A stretch of 64,000 bases of DNA from Methyloferula stellata AR4 (GTDB lineage Bacteria > Pseudomonadota > Alphaproteobacteria > Rhizobiales > Beijerinckiaceae), in the NCBI RefSeq assembly GCF_000385335.1, contig NZ_ARWA01000001.1, positions 2,186,001 through 2,250,000 of the forward strand. The letters are read 5' to 3'. Both the position numbers and the translations under genes were made by a program. The notes beneath the pieces are model-generated. The model was not told the DNA's origin. It saw only the letters and a program-made list of their open reading frames with translations, and ran no database searches. This document shows positions 55,043-63,877 of this stretch, one piece after another; position 1 is the first letter of the stretch, and each line of letters begins with the position of its first letter.

Positions 55043-56025
55043 ATCGGTTAAGGCCCATTCGGAGCTTATTCTGCAAGTGCCGCTAAGTCTTCGATATATT
55101 GTAGGAATGGGCCACGCCGTTGATCAACGGGATGTCCATACCGGATCCGCTTATGAATTGTGCCTAGACCAGCATGTACAGGCAAACGCTGCAGGAGTGT
55201 AGCAATTTAGGCAAGAATCCGCTCCGTTCGCAAGTCACTCAAGGCTGATGGCTGGGCCGTGGCGATTGCGGGGACCATTTGATCGACGCTTTCGCTTCAG
55301 CGGTGTCTATCTGGGTTTTTTGCCGTGGATCCGGAAATCGGCGATACATGGCGCACCTATGGTTCGAGCACCGCGAGATCGCGCAAACTGGCCTTCTCGT
55401 ATAAAAGGCCTTCTGTCGGCTTGAGGTGACAACTTACCTTGTCTCTGCCGCCACCGAAGACCCGGCAAAGGCGGCCCAAATTCTTCGGCAAGGTAGATTC
55501 CGTTTTGGCCTTTAACGCCGAGCACGGAGGCATTTTAAAATAAAACGGAAAGAAGCTCGACCCCTTCCGAGGCGCTGTATCAAGGGCTGTTCTCTTACTG
55601 AATGAACAGACGGAAACATAACATAATCCATCAGCAGAGAACAAGCTAGGCGTCTGGAGGTTATCTGTCTCAACGGCTGCGTCTACAATTTTGCTAAAAT
55701 GAGTTTGTGCAAAGTTTGCGTACGCTGGGAGGCATCGCGGCTATAGCCGGAAATTTGGCGCACGTATGCGTCAGAATTTGATCGACTTCGTCTATAAACA
55801 CGTTACCGTTCAATTGATCTTCCAACTGCGATACTGAAGTGATAAGCGAATAGTTTCATGATCTTGAAGGCTATCAGCTAAATGAATGGAGTCTATTCCG
55901 GCGAGGCATACCCCCACACCTTCGATTGTTTTATTATGAAGCTAATCTTGCTTAAGATGTGCAAGAGGATCGTGCTCTCGCTGTCGGCTGCAGATCAATC
56001 CTAACTTTAAATCGGGACCGACGTA
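55043..56025. other. Gene-poor 983-bp stretch
   Basis: No convincing gene. Two overlapping minus-strand frames between 55307 and 55644 (one containing PPCSALKAKTESTLPKNL, another EEFGPPLPGLRW) could be decayed coding sequence but match nothing I know. The 3' third (about 55640-56025) is clearly AT-rich. No terminal inverted repeats or direct repeats of an insertion sequence were apparent by eye. Confidence 0.5.
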
Positions 56026-57441
56026 ATGGAAAGGATTCATGAGAGTGATGTACGTGCAGGCACATCATCTTCGGTAGAGCCAAATCGCACATTCACATCA
56101 TATCAGATTGAATTTCTGCTCAACGAAATTGCCTTCTTGCAAGCTGAGCTGAGAAGTCGTCGAGTATACCCAGCTATCGATTTTTTGCATCTTCACATGA
56201 TGCAGCTATATTGGACGGTGACGCGAGTTCTCAAGCACATTGCGTCCCCATTTCTCCAATCAACTCGATCAACGTGTGGGGTGCCGCTTCCGCGGCCCTC
56301 GCCGAATCGGCAGCGCGTCGAATGGAGCGGTGAGCCAAGACTGTTCATTGATGTGACCAGTACCCATCGCCATGATGCAAAGACCGGCATTCAGCGTGTG
56401 GTTAGGGAGGTCGCTAAAGCCTCGATCAAGAGTGGGTGGGCGCTCCCGGTCATCATCGAAGATGGTCAATTACGTTCTTATTTCAGGCACCCAGATTTAC
56501 CGGACAATATCGAAATCAAGTCTGGAGATCGATTGTTATTGCTTGATACAAGTTGGAACCATGCCAACGAGTATCCACCAATCTTGGATGAAGTCGTTCG
56601 ACGTAAAGGAGTTATTATTGGGTTTTACTACGATATCATTCCATTACTATATCCAGGCCTTTTCGTTCCAGAGGCCAGCAAAGCTTTTCAAAATTGGTTT
56701 GAGATGAGTCTTCCCTATTTCTCGGCCGTTGCGACTATTTCGCGAAGCGTTGCCCTTGACGTCAGTCAGTACATCTCGAGTAGAAAATTATCGCACAAAT
56801 CGAATCTTCGAGTCGGGTGGTTTCATCTGGGAGCCGATTTCGATTCGAATGCCGAAAGTACTCCATCGGAACATGTTGTAGCTCTCGGAGGGAGGGGATC
56901 ATTTTTCCTATTGGTGGGCACGCTTGAACCGCGCAAGAACCACGTCACAGTACTCGCCGCTTTCGAGCAAATTTGGAAACTGGGCGGCGACGCATGTTGT
57001 GTGATCGTCGGGAAACGAGGCTGGCTTGTTAATGCTCTCTGCGACCGCATACAGCGGCATCCGGAGTTCGGTCGCAAGCTGTTTTGGTTTGAGACGTGTA
57101 GCGATGCTGATCTAACCTATCTTTATCACCATGCGACCGCGCTAATCCAAGCCTCATTGGCAGAGGGATTCGGTTTGCCTCTCGTTGAAGCAGCGCATTT
57201 TGGTACGCCGGTAATCGCAAGCGATATCCCGGTCTTTCGTGAGATTGGCGGATCCTCCTGTTCTTATTTCGATCCTGTGAACGCTGAAACTCTTGCGGGA
57301 CGTGTCCTCGAGGCACTCAAAAGTCCTCGCTCCGCGCCCACTATCGCGGTGTTGAGCTGGGCTGATGCCACTGAGCGGCTCCTAAAGCTTATCAAAGAAG
57401 CTGACTACGAATTTACTGTGCCAGACGTCCCGCCTTCGTGA
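56026..57441 (+). CDS. Glycosyltransferase family 4
   Basis: The product has 471 residues. An N-terminal helical extension of about 100 residues (FLLNEIAFLQAELRSR) precedes the GT-B domains. Motifs: FIDVTSTHRHDAKTGIQRVV (near 108), FLLVGTLEPRKNHVTVLAAFE (about 297-317), and the retaining-GT signature QASLAEGFGLPLVEA (about 379-393) with GTPVIASDIPVFRE. Enzymes beginning DVT...TGIQRVVRE are common in rhizobial exopolysaccharide loci. Donor not predictable; a GDP- or dTDP-deoxyhexose made by neighbours is possible. Confidence 0.9.
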   Translation: MERIHESDVRAGTSSSVEPNRTFTSYQIEFLLNEIAFLQAELRSRRVYPAIDFLHLHMMQLYWTVTRVLKHIASPFLQSTRSTCGVPLPRPSPNRQRVEWSGEPRLFIDVTSTHRHDAKTGIQRVVREVAKASIKSGWALPVIIEDGQLRSYFRHPDLPDNIEIKSGDRLLLLDTSWNHANEYPPILDEVVRRKGVIIGFYYDIIPLLYPGLFVPEASKAFQNWFEMSLPYFSAVATISRSVALDVSQYISSRKLSHKSNLRVGWFHLGADFDSNAESTPSEHVVALGGRGSFFLLVGTLEPRKNHVTVLAAFEQIWKLGGDACCVIVGKRGWLVNALCDRIQRHPEFGRKLFWFETCSDADLTYLYHHATALIQASLAEGFGLPLVEAAHFGTPVIASDIPVFREIGGSSCSYFDPVNAETLAGRVLEALKSPRSAPTIAVLSWADATERLLKLIKEADYEFTVPDVPPS

Positions 57442-57556
57442 TGCGGCGTAGGGCTCGCGCTCTTTGAAGCATTTCACTCATTTGCATCGTACTTGCACTT
57501 TTTATAGATATTCATGCCACGCAGGCGGTTGCCAACAGATAAGGACATAGAGCGAA

Positions 57557-58615
57557 ATGAGCGCTCCGAAAGTCGCATTGATCACCGGTGTCACCGGCCA
57601 GGATGGCGCTTATCTCGCCGAATTGCTGATCGCGAAGGGCTATATCGTTCACGGCGTGAAGCGGCGCGCGTCGCTTATCAATACCGATCGCGTCGATCAT
57701 CTCTACCAGGATCCGCATACGCCCGATCTGCGTTTCTTTCTGCATTATGGCGATGTGACGGATTCGACCAATCTCATCCGCCTGATCCAGGAGGTGAAGC
57801 CCGACGAGATCTATAATCTCGCCGCACAAAGCCATGTGCTCGTCAGCTTCGAGACGCCGGAATATACGGCCAATGCCGACGGGCTCGGCACCTTGCGCCT
57901 ATTGGAAGCCATCCGCATTCTCGGCATGGAGAAGACATGCCGCTTCTATCAGGCCTCGACCTCGGAACTCTACGGCAAGGTGCAGGCCGTGCCGCAGAAC
58001 GAGACCACGCCTTTCTATCCGCGCTCGCCCTATGGCGTGGCGAAACTCTATGCCTATTGGATCACGGTCAATTACCGCGAGGCCTACGGCATGCATGCCT
58101 CGAACGGCATTTTGTTCAATCACGAAGGCCCGACGCGGGCGGAGACTTTCGTCACGCGCAAGATCACCCGGGCGGTGGCGGCGATCGAGTTGGGCCTGCA
58201 GGAGAAGCTCTTTCTCGGCAATCTCGATGCCAAGCGCGACTGGGGCCATGCGCGCGATTATGTCGAGGGCATGTGGCGCATCGTGCAGCAGGCGGAGCCG
58301 GACGATTATGTTCTGGCGACCGGCGAAACCCATTCGGTGCGCGAATTCACCGAGCTCGCCTTCAAGGAAGTCGGGCGCGAGATCGCCTGGAAGGGCGAAG
58401 GCGCCGATGAGCATGGCATCGACATGAAGAGCGGCAAAGTCGTCGTGGAGATCGACAAGCGCTATTTCCGGCCGACGGAGGTCGATCTTCTGATCGGCGA
58501 TCCGACCAAGGCCTTTACCAAACTCGGCTGGAAACATCAGACAACATTCCAGGAGCTTGTCGCGGAAATGGTCGCCAATGATCTCGTCGTCATGAAAAAG
58601 CGCGGCTTCGCTTAA
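57557..58615 (+). CDS. gmd: GDP-mannose 4,6-dehydratase
   Basis: The product has 352 residues. Motifs typical of Gmd: [18 protein letters not shown] (about 7-24), [49 protein letters not shown], active-site [10 protein letters not shown] and [10 protein letters not shown], then [20 protein letters not shown] and [15 protein letters not shown]. It makes GDP-4-keto-6-deoxymannose, precursor of GDP-fucose, GDP-rhamnose or perosamine. GC-rich like the core genome, in contrast to the preceding island genes. Confidence 0.95.
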   Translation: MSAPKVALITGVTGQDGAYLAELLIAKGYIVHGVKRRASLINTDRVDHLYQDPHTPDLRFFLHYGDVTDSTNLIRLIQEVKPDEIYNLAAQSHVLVSFETPEYTANADGLGTLRLLEAIRILGMEKTCRFYQASTSELYGKVQAVPQNETTPFYPRSPYGVAKLYAYWITVNYREAYGMHASNGILFNHEGPTRAETFVTRKITRAVAAIELGLQEKLFLGNLDAKRDWGHARDYVEGMWRIVQQAEPDDYVLATGETHSVREFTELAFKEVGREIAWKGEGADEHGIDMKSGKVVVEIDKRYFRPTEVDLLIGDPTKAFTKLGWKHQTTFQELVAEMVANDLVVMKKRGFA

Positions 58616-58760
58616 TGCGCTCCGCGGTCAAAGATCGGGCTAGCCGGCATAAGCTTGGTGATGAGCAAATGCCTCTCAGAAACATACGAGCTTGGATTTA
58701 AATCGGCCCTTGTGCCGATCTGTCTGGTAATATCACGACACCACCATAGGACACGAGGCT

Positions 58761-59774
58761 ATGTCTGAACGCGGGAAAGTTGCTCTCATTTTCGGCGTTT
58801 CGGGCCAGGACGGCGGCTATTTGAGCCAGATGCTCCTCAAGCATGGCTATGAAGTCCATGGCACGTCCCGAGACAAAGAGCTGACGGGCTTTTCCAACCT
58901 GAAGGCGCTTGGCACTTACCAAAATGTGGTTTTGCATTCGACCGCGCTGAATGATTTTCGCAGCGTCCTTCAAACGATCTCGAACGCGAATCCGAGCGAG
59001 ATTTACAATCTGGCGGCGCAGTCCTCCGTCGGATTGTCGTTCGAACAGCCGGTCGAAACGATCGACAGCAGTTTGAACGGAACGCTCAATATTCTGGAAG
59101 CCGTGCGGTTTTTACGGCGTCCCATCCGGCTCTATTTTGCATCTTCAAGCGAATGTTTCGGCGATACGGGTTCGTTGCCCGCCGACGAAATGACCTCGTT
59201 CCGGCCGGCAAGCCCTTATGGCGTCGCCAAGGCCGCCGCACATTGGCTTGTCGCCAACTATCGAAATTCATATGACTTGTTCGCGTGCTCGGGCATTTTG
59301 TTCAATCATGAATCGCCCTTGCGTCCTTTGCGCTTCGTGACGCAAAAAGTTGTGCATGGTGCGATCGATATTGCGTCCGGCAAGGCGTCCGAGCTCAATC
59401 TCGGGAATCTCAATATCTCGCGCGATTGGGGATGGGCGCCAGAATATGTCGAGGCCATGTGGGCCATGCTTCAGCAGGACCAGCCCGGAGATTATGTGAT
59501 CGCAACGGGGCAGTCTTACACGCTCGAGGCGTTTGTTGCGACGGCGTTCGAGCGCCTCGGCCTCGATTGGCGCAAACATGTCGTCTTGAAAAAAGATCTC
59601 TTGCGCCCGACCGATCTCCATTTCAGCGTCGGCAACCCGCAAAGGGCAAAGATGGTGCTCGGGTGGCAGGCGCAGACTTTCATGCATGATGTGGTAACTA
59701 AATTGATAGATGCGGAGCTTCAGCGCCGGGACGCTGGGCCGATCCTACGGCCGGCAGGCCGCGCATCGAATTGA
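58761..59774 (+). CDS. Gmd-like GDP-sugar dehydratase/epimerase (SDR)
   Basis: The product has 337 residues. It is related to but distinct from the preceding gene: ALIFGVSGQDGGYLSQMLLKHGYEVHG, NLAAQSSVGLSFEQPVETID, active-site ASSSECFGDTG, catalytic YGVAKAAAHW, NHESPLRPLRFVTQK, and LRPTDLHFSVGNPQRAKMVLGW. The Thr of the usual ITG in the first motif is replaced (IFG). It could be a second dehydratase with another substrate, or a GDP-4-keto-6-deoxymannose-processing enzyme acting after Gmd. CGAGG lies just before the ATG. Confidence 0.85.
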   Translation: MSERGKVALIFGVSGQDGGYLSQMLLKHGYEVHGTSRDKELTGFSNLKALGTYQNVVLHSTALNDFRSVLQTISNANPSEIYNLAAQSSVGLSFEQPVETIDSSLNGTLNILEAVRFLRRPIRLYFASSSECFGDTGSLPADEMTSFRPASPYGVAKAAAHWLVANYRNSYDLFACSGILFNHESPLRPLRFVTQKVVHGAIDIASGKASELNLGNLNISRDWGWAPEYVEAMWAMLQQDQPGDYVIATGQSYTLEAFVATAFERLGLDWRKHVVLKKDLLRPTDLHFSVGNPQRAKMVLGWQAQTFMHDVVTKLIDAELQRRDAGPILRPAGRASN

Positions 59775-59807
59775 CAGACGGTCCATTTCACCGCGCGGGA
59801 GCCAAGA

Positions 59808-60401
59808 TTGGTGGAAACATCTTCGAAATTCATCGCCGCCGAACTTGATGAATCTCTGGCCGCCTTGGGGGCGGCCGCGAAATCGGCAAGCTTCATCGGT
59901 CAGATAGACGCGATCTCCGATGCCATCATCGCGAGCCTGCGGCAGGGGGGCAAAGTGCTCTTCGCAGGCAATGGCGGGAGCGCTTCCGACGCGCAGCATA
60001 TTGCCGGCGAATTCGTGTCGCGCCTCAACTACGATCGCGCGCCTCTGGCCGGGCTTGCTCTGACGACCGACACATCAGTGATGACTGCGATCGGGAACGA
60101 TTACGGCTACGAACAGATTTTCTCACGTCAGGTCGCGGGCATCGGTCAGGCCGGGGACGTGTTCGTCGGTATTTCGACGTCCGGGCGCTCGCCGAATATT
60201 CTCGCGGCCTTCAAAGCCGCGCAAGCGAAGGGCCTCCGCACGGTCGGTTTCACGGGAGCCAAGGGCGGCGTCATGGCGGATCATTGCGAGCTCCTCCTAA
60301 ACGCGCCTTCCGATCGCACGCCCATCATCCAGCAGTTGCATATCACCGCGGCGCATATCGTCTGCGGCCTCGTCGAGAGCGCACTATTCCCGAAAGTTTG
60401 A
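59808..60401 (+). CDS. gmhA: SIS-domain sedoheptulose-7-phosphate isomerase-like protein
   Basis: The product has 197 residues, the size of GmhA. Start is TTG 59808 or GTG 59811; a GGGAG element lies shortly before. Motifs: GGKVLFAGNGGSASDAQHIAGEFVSR (about 46-71), LTTDTSVMTAIGNDYGYEQIFSRQV, GDVFVGISTSGRSPNILAAF, and a C-terminal PIIQQLHITAAHIVCGLVE. It would isomerise sedoheptulose-7-phosphate to D-glycero-manno-heptose-7-phosphate for LPS core or GDP-heptose. The rest of the heptose pathway is not in the window, so the gene symbol is by family only. Confidence 0.88.
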   Translation: MVETSSKFIAAELDESLAALGAAAKSASFIGQIDAISDAIIASLRQGGKVLFAGNGGSASDAQHIAGEFVSRLNYDRAPLAGLALTTDTSVMTAIGNDYGYEQIFSRQVAGIGQAGDVFVGISTSGRSPNILAAFKAAQAKGLRTVGFTGAKGGVMADHCELLLNAPSDRTPIIQQLHITAAHIVCGLVESALFPKV

Positions 60402-60676
60402 ATTTGCGCGCGCTCGATCATACGTCATCTTATTGAGTAGATCGAATACCATTGGATTTCGACGTGAGACGCGCCAAGAGGGGGTCGGTAATGTTACCTT
60501 ATCCCGAACGCCGTTGATGTCGCCCCACATGCCGAGATTGCGCCACTGGTTCGTGCGGATGGACGTACGATTTGCGAGTCGTCATCTGCTTGCGGCGTCG
60601 TGTGTGGGCGAACCGTCATGAAAATGACAATGGAATCGTCCATGAGGGAAAAACTTCTCTATTAAGGACAACCGAC

Positions 60677-61498
60677 TTGGCGAAAAAAGATCGCGACGTC
60701 GTCAGTGTTCGAACCATGTTTTTATCCGACATCCACCTTGGAACCAAGGGATGTCAGGCAGAAATGCTGCTCGGATTTCTGAAGCATTATGAAGCCGATA
60801 CGATCTATCTCGTCGGCGATATCATCGATGGCTGGCGGTTGAGGTCGAGCTGGTATTGGCCGCAGACCCACAACAATGTCGTGCAGAAGCTTTTAAAGCG
60901 CGCGCGCAAGGGCACAAGAGTCGTCTATATCCCCGGCAATCACGATGAGTTTGCCCGCGATTATGTCGGGGATAACTTCGGCGGCATCGAGATCATGGGC
61001 ACGGCGATCCATGACGGACTCGACGGCAACCGGCTGTTGATCATCCATGGCGATCACTTCGACCTCGTCGTGCGGCATGCCCCTTGGCTCGCCTATATCG
61101 GTGACGGCGCCTACACCCTGGCTCTGGCGATCAACCGATATCTCAACATCGTGCGGCGGCGGATGGGGCTCGCTTATTGGTCCTTGTCGTCCTGGGCCAA
61201 ATATAAGGTGAAGAAGGCGGTCAATCATATCGGCCGGTTCGAGGAGCTTCTGTCGAACGAAGCGCGCCGGCTCGATGTGCAGGGCGTCGTCTGCGGCCAT
61301 ATCCATCACGCCACGATCCACCATGATTTCGGCGTCAGTTACATGAATACCGGCGATTGGGTGGAAAGCTGCACGGCTCTCGTCGAGAACCACGACGGCA
61401 GCTACGAAATCATCCGCTGGGCCGACGAATTGCGGCAATTGGCCTTCGTCGAACGCGCCGCGATGCTCGCACCCCAGGCGGAGGCCTCCGCCGCGTGA
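60677..61498 (+). CDS. LpxH-like metallophosphoesterase
   Basis: The product has 273 residues from a TTG start at 60677, chosen because AAGGA lies eight bases upstream and the 35 earlier codons look non-coding. Calcineurin-type metal motifs are complete: FLSDIHLG (about 15-22), VGDIIDGW, IPGNHDE, IHGDHFD and CGHIHH. Residues about 140-190 are a helical insert (LALAINRYLNIVRRRMGLAY) like the cap of UDP-2,3-diacylglucosamine hydrolases. Lipid A-type pyrophosphatase is possible, but the fixed pairing with a glycosyltransferase suggests glycolipid work. The stop overlaps the next gene's GTG (GTGA). Confidence 0.85.
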   Translation: MAKKDRDVVSVRTMFLSDIHLGTKGCQAEMLLGFLKHYEADTIYLVGDIIDGWRLRSSWYWPQTHNNVVQKLLKRARKGTRVVYIPGNHDEFARDYVGDNFGGIEIMGTAIHDGLDGNRLLIIHGDHFDLVVRHAPWLAYIGDGAYTLALAINRYLNIVRRRMGLAYWSLSSWAKYKVKKAVNHIGRFEELLSNEARRLDVQGVVCGHIHHATIHHDFGVSYMNTGDWVESCTALVENHDGSYEIIRWADELRQLAFVERAAMLAPQAEASAA

Positions 61499-62553
61499 GC
61501 CGACTTCTGATCGCGACGGACGCATGGCACCCTCAGGTCAATGGGGTTGTGCGTTCGCTTGAGGCGATTGCTGCGCATGCGGCTTCCTTCGATATGGAAG
61601 TCCATTTCCTGACGCCGCAGAGCTTCCGCACTTTGCCTTTGCCGGGCTATGGCGAAATCAGGCTCGCTCTGGCCACCGCCTCGGCCGCGGCGGCGGCCAT
61701 CACGCATGTCCAGCCGGACTTCATCCATATCGCGACGGAAGGGCCGATCGGGCTTGCCACGCGGCGCTGTTGCCTGCGTGCCGGCTTGCCGTTCAGCACC
61801 TCCTACCACACCCGCTTTCCGGAATATCTGGCGGCGCGCGCGCCGGTGCCCGTGTGGCTCAGCTATGCCTTCTTGCGGCGCTTTCACAATGCCGGCGCGG
61901 GCACGATGGTGAGTTCTCCGAGCCTTGAAAGAAATCTCATAAAGCAAGGTTTCAAAAGGCTTTTGCACTGGTCGCGGGGCGTCGATGAAACGCTGTTCCG
62001 GCCGCGTGCCGAGCAGGTTTTGGATCTGCCGCGGCCGATTTTCCTGTTTGTCGGGCGGATCGCCGTCGAGAAAAATGTCGAGGCCTTCCTGCGCCTGGAA
62101 CTGCCGGGCTCGAAAGTCGTGGTCGGAGACGGCCCCATGCTTGGACAGTTGAAGGCGGCTTTTCCGGAAGCCCATTTCATGGGGCCGCAGCAGGGCGAAG
62201 AGCTGGCGCGGACCTATGCCTCCTCGGATGTCTTCGTGTTTCCGAGTCTGACGGATACGTTCGGCATCGTTCTTCTCGAAGCGCTTGCCTCCGGCCTGCC
62301 GGTCGCCGCCTATCCGGTGATGGGCCCGCTCGACGTGATCGGGGAATCGAAAGCGGGGGTGCTCGATCACGATCTGCAGCGGGCGGCGTTGGCCGCTCTC
62401 GAAATCCCGCGCGAGTTGTGCCGGGCGCATGCCACGACCTTCACCTGGAAGCGCAGCGCGGCCCAGTTCTTCGGGAATATCCATACTGTTCTGGGGCCGG
62501 CCGGCCGGCTTCGGAAACGCAAGCCCGTGGTCGCCTGGGGCCGCCCCGCTTGA
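61495..62553 (+). CDS. Glycosyltransferase family 4 (SqdX/mannosyltransferase-like)
   Basis: The product has 352 residues, starting with GTG in a GTGA overlap. The N-terminus RLLIATDAWHPQVNGVVRSLEAI, HIATEGPIGLATRR, STSYHTRFPEYLA, WSRGVDETLFRPR, FLFVGRIAVEKNVEAFL, and FPSLTDTFGIVLLEALASGLPVAAYP are those of GT4 enzymes that glycosylate diacylglycerol-type lipids (GtrB/SqdX/MgtA relatives). Translational coupling to the phosphoesterase suggests a joint step in glycolipid synthesis. Confidence 0.9.
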   Translation: MSRLLIATDAWHPQVNGVVRSLEAIAAHAASFDMEVHFLTPQSFRTLPLPGYGEIRLALATASAAAAAITHVQPDFIHIATEGPIGLATRRCCLRAGLPFSTSYHTRFPEYLAARAPVPVWLSYAFLRRFHNAGAGTMVSSPSLERNLIKQGFKRLLHWSRGVDETLFRPRAEQVLDLPRPIFLFVGRIAVEKNVEAFLRLELPGSKVVVGDGPMLGQLKAAFPEAHFMGPQQGEELARTYASSDVFVFPSLTDTFGIVLLEALASGLPVAAYPVMGPLDVIGESKAGVLDHDLQRAALAALEIPRELCRAHATTFTWKRSAAQFFGNIHTVLGPAGRLRKRKPVVAWGRPA

Positions 62554-62577
62554 ACCGGGCTTTTGACAGCTATTTTA

Positions 62578-62606
62578 CTGACAACAATCTGTCATTGAAC
62601 TGTCAC
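62578..62606 (+). promoter_or_regulatory. Pho box (three PhoB half-sites)
   Basis: CTGACAA (62578), CTGTCAT (62589) and CTGTCAC (62600) lie at exactly 11-bp steps, each followed by a four-base spacer. The last two match the PhoB consensus almost perfectly. A TATAGT at 62612-62617 is a candidate -10 element. It predicts phosphate-starvation induction of pstS. Confidence 0.88.
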
Positions 62607-62709
62607 TACCCTATAGTAGCACCGTTGAATGGGTCGGGCCCCATTGCCGCATCGCTTGCGCTGTTTCATCCGTCCAGCTCGATCCGTTCAACAGCCGAAG
62701 AGGCATCAC

Positions 62710-63753
62710 ATGCAATCAACACGTTTTTTGAGAACCGCTGTTCTGGCGCTCGCCATGGGCGTGAGCGCGATTGCGCAAGCCGCTGATATTACAGGGGCTG
62801 GCGCGACTTTCCCTTATCCGATCTACGCCAAATGGGCAGATGCCTATAAAAAGGAAACGGGCAACGGCCTCAATTATCAATCGATCGGCTCGGGCGGTGG
62901 TATCAAGCAGATCAAGGCCCAGACGGTGACCTTCGGCGCCAGCGATGCGCCATTGAAGGGCGACGAGCTCGCGGCCAGCAATCTGGTTCAATGGCCGATG
63001 GTCATGGGCGGCATCGTGCCCGTCGTCAACATCGACGGCATCGCACCTGGCGAACTCGTGCTCGACGGTCCGATGCTCGCCAAGATCTTCCTCGGCGAAA
63101 TCAAGACCTGGGATGACCCGGCGATCAAGAAGCTCAATCCCAGCGCCAAATTGCCGTCGGCTGCGATCGCCGTCGTGCATCGCTCGGACGGTTCGGGCAC
63201 GACCTTCAATTTCACCAATTATCTGTCCAAAGTGTCGGCGGATTGGAAAGCCAAGGTCGGCGAGAATACCTCGGTTGAATGGCCGGCTGGCATCGGCGCC
63301 AAGGGCAACGAAGGCGTCGCCAATAATGTGATGCAGACCAAGGGCTCGATCGGCTATGTCGAATTCGCCTATGCGAAGCAAAACAAGCTGACCTATACCG
63401 GCTTGGTCAACAAGGAAGGCAAGAACGTCGAGCCGACCATGGCGTCCTTCCAAGCCGCCGCCGCCAACGCGGATTGGGCCAATGCGCCCGGCTTCTACCA
63501 GATCCTCACGGATCAGCCCGGCGCGGCCTCTTGGCCGATCACGGCTGCGACCTTCATCCTGATGCAAAAGAAGCCGCAGGACCTCGCCGCCGCCACTGAA
63601 GCGCTCAAGTTCTTCAGTTGGGCCTATGCGAAGGGCGACAAGATGGCTGAAGAGCTTGACTACATCCCGCTTCCCGACAATGTCGTCGCTCTGGTGAAAA
63701 AGACCTGGGCGGCCGACCTCAAGGGCAGCGACGGCAAGCCCTTGCTGAATTAA
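62710..63753 (+). CDS. pstS: Phosphate ABC transporter substrate-binding protein
   Basis: The product has 347 residues from the ATG at 62710, giving a clean signal peptide (cleavage after AQA near residue 24). Mature start [40 protein letters not shown], the phosphate-binding [17 protein letters not shown] (about 157-173), and [12 protein letters not shown] are diagnostic of PstS. It captures phosphate in the periplasm for PstCAB. Preceded by a Pho box and followed by a hairpin and a probable pstC. Confidence 0.97.
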   Translation: MQSTRFLRTAVLALAMGVSAIAQAADITGAGATFPYPIYAKWADAYKKETGNGLNYQSIGSGGGIKQIKAQTVTFGASDAPLKGDELAASNLVQWPMVMGGIVPVVNIDGIAPGELVLDGPMLAKIFLGEIKTWDDPAIKKLNPSAKLPSAAIAVVHRSDGSGTTFNFTNYLSKVSADWKAKVGENTSVEWPAGIGAKGNEGVANNVMQTKGSIGYVEFAYAKQNKLTYTGLVNKEGKNVEPTMASFQAAAANADWANAPGFYQILTDQPGAASWPITAATFILMQKKPQDLAAATEALKFFSWAYAKGDKMAEELDYIPLPDNVVALVKKTWAADLKGSDGKPLLN

Positions 63754-63769
63754 TAAGGTCTTGAAAGCG

Positions 63770-63801
63770 GCAAGCCGCGGACATGCGTCTCCGCGGCTTG
63801 C
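63770..63801 (+). terminator. Strong hairpin after pstS
   Basis: GCAAGCCGCGGA and TCCGCGGCTTGC form a perfect 12-bp stem with an 8-base loop, followed by TTCTCTG. Its place between pstS and pstC fits an attenuating or mRNA-stabilising element that makes PstS more abundant than the membrane subunits, a known feature of binding-protein genes. Confidence 0.65.
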
Positions 63802-63877
63802 TTCTCTGAGGACGATGTGGACCCTTAATTTGATATCCTGCCGTTCCTTCGTTCTTCTCTGATATACGGACCGTAGT

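Noticed and set aside
60433..60621. Short plus-strand frame between the GmhA-like and phosphoesterase genes
   Set aside because: Arg-rich, no ribosome-binding site or motif; probably non-coding leader.
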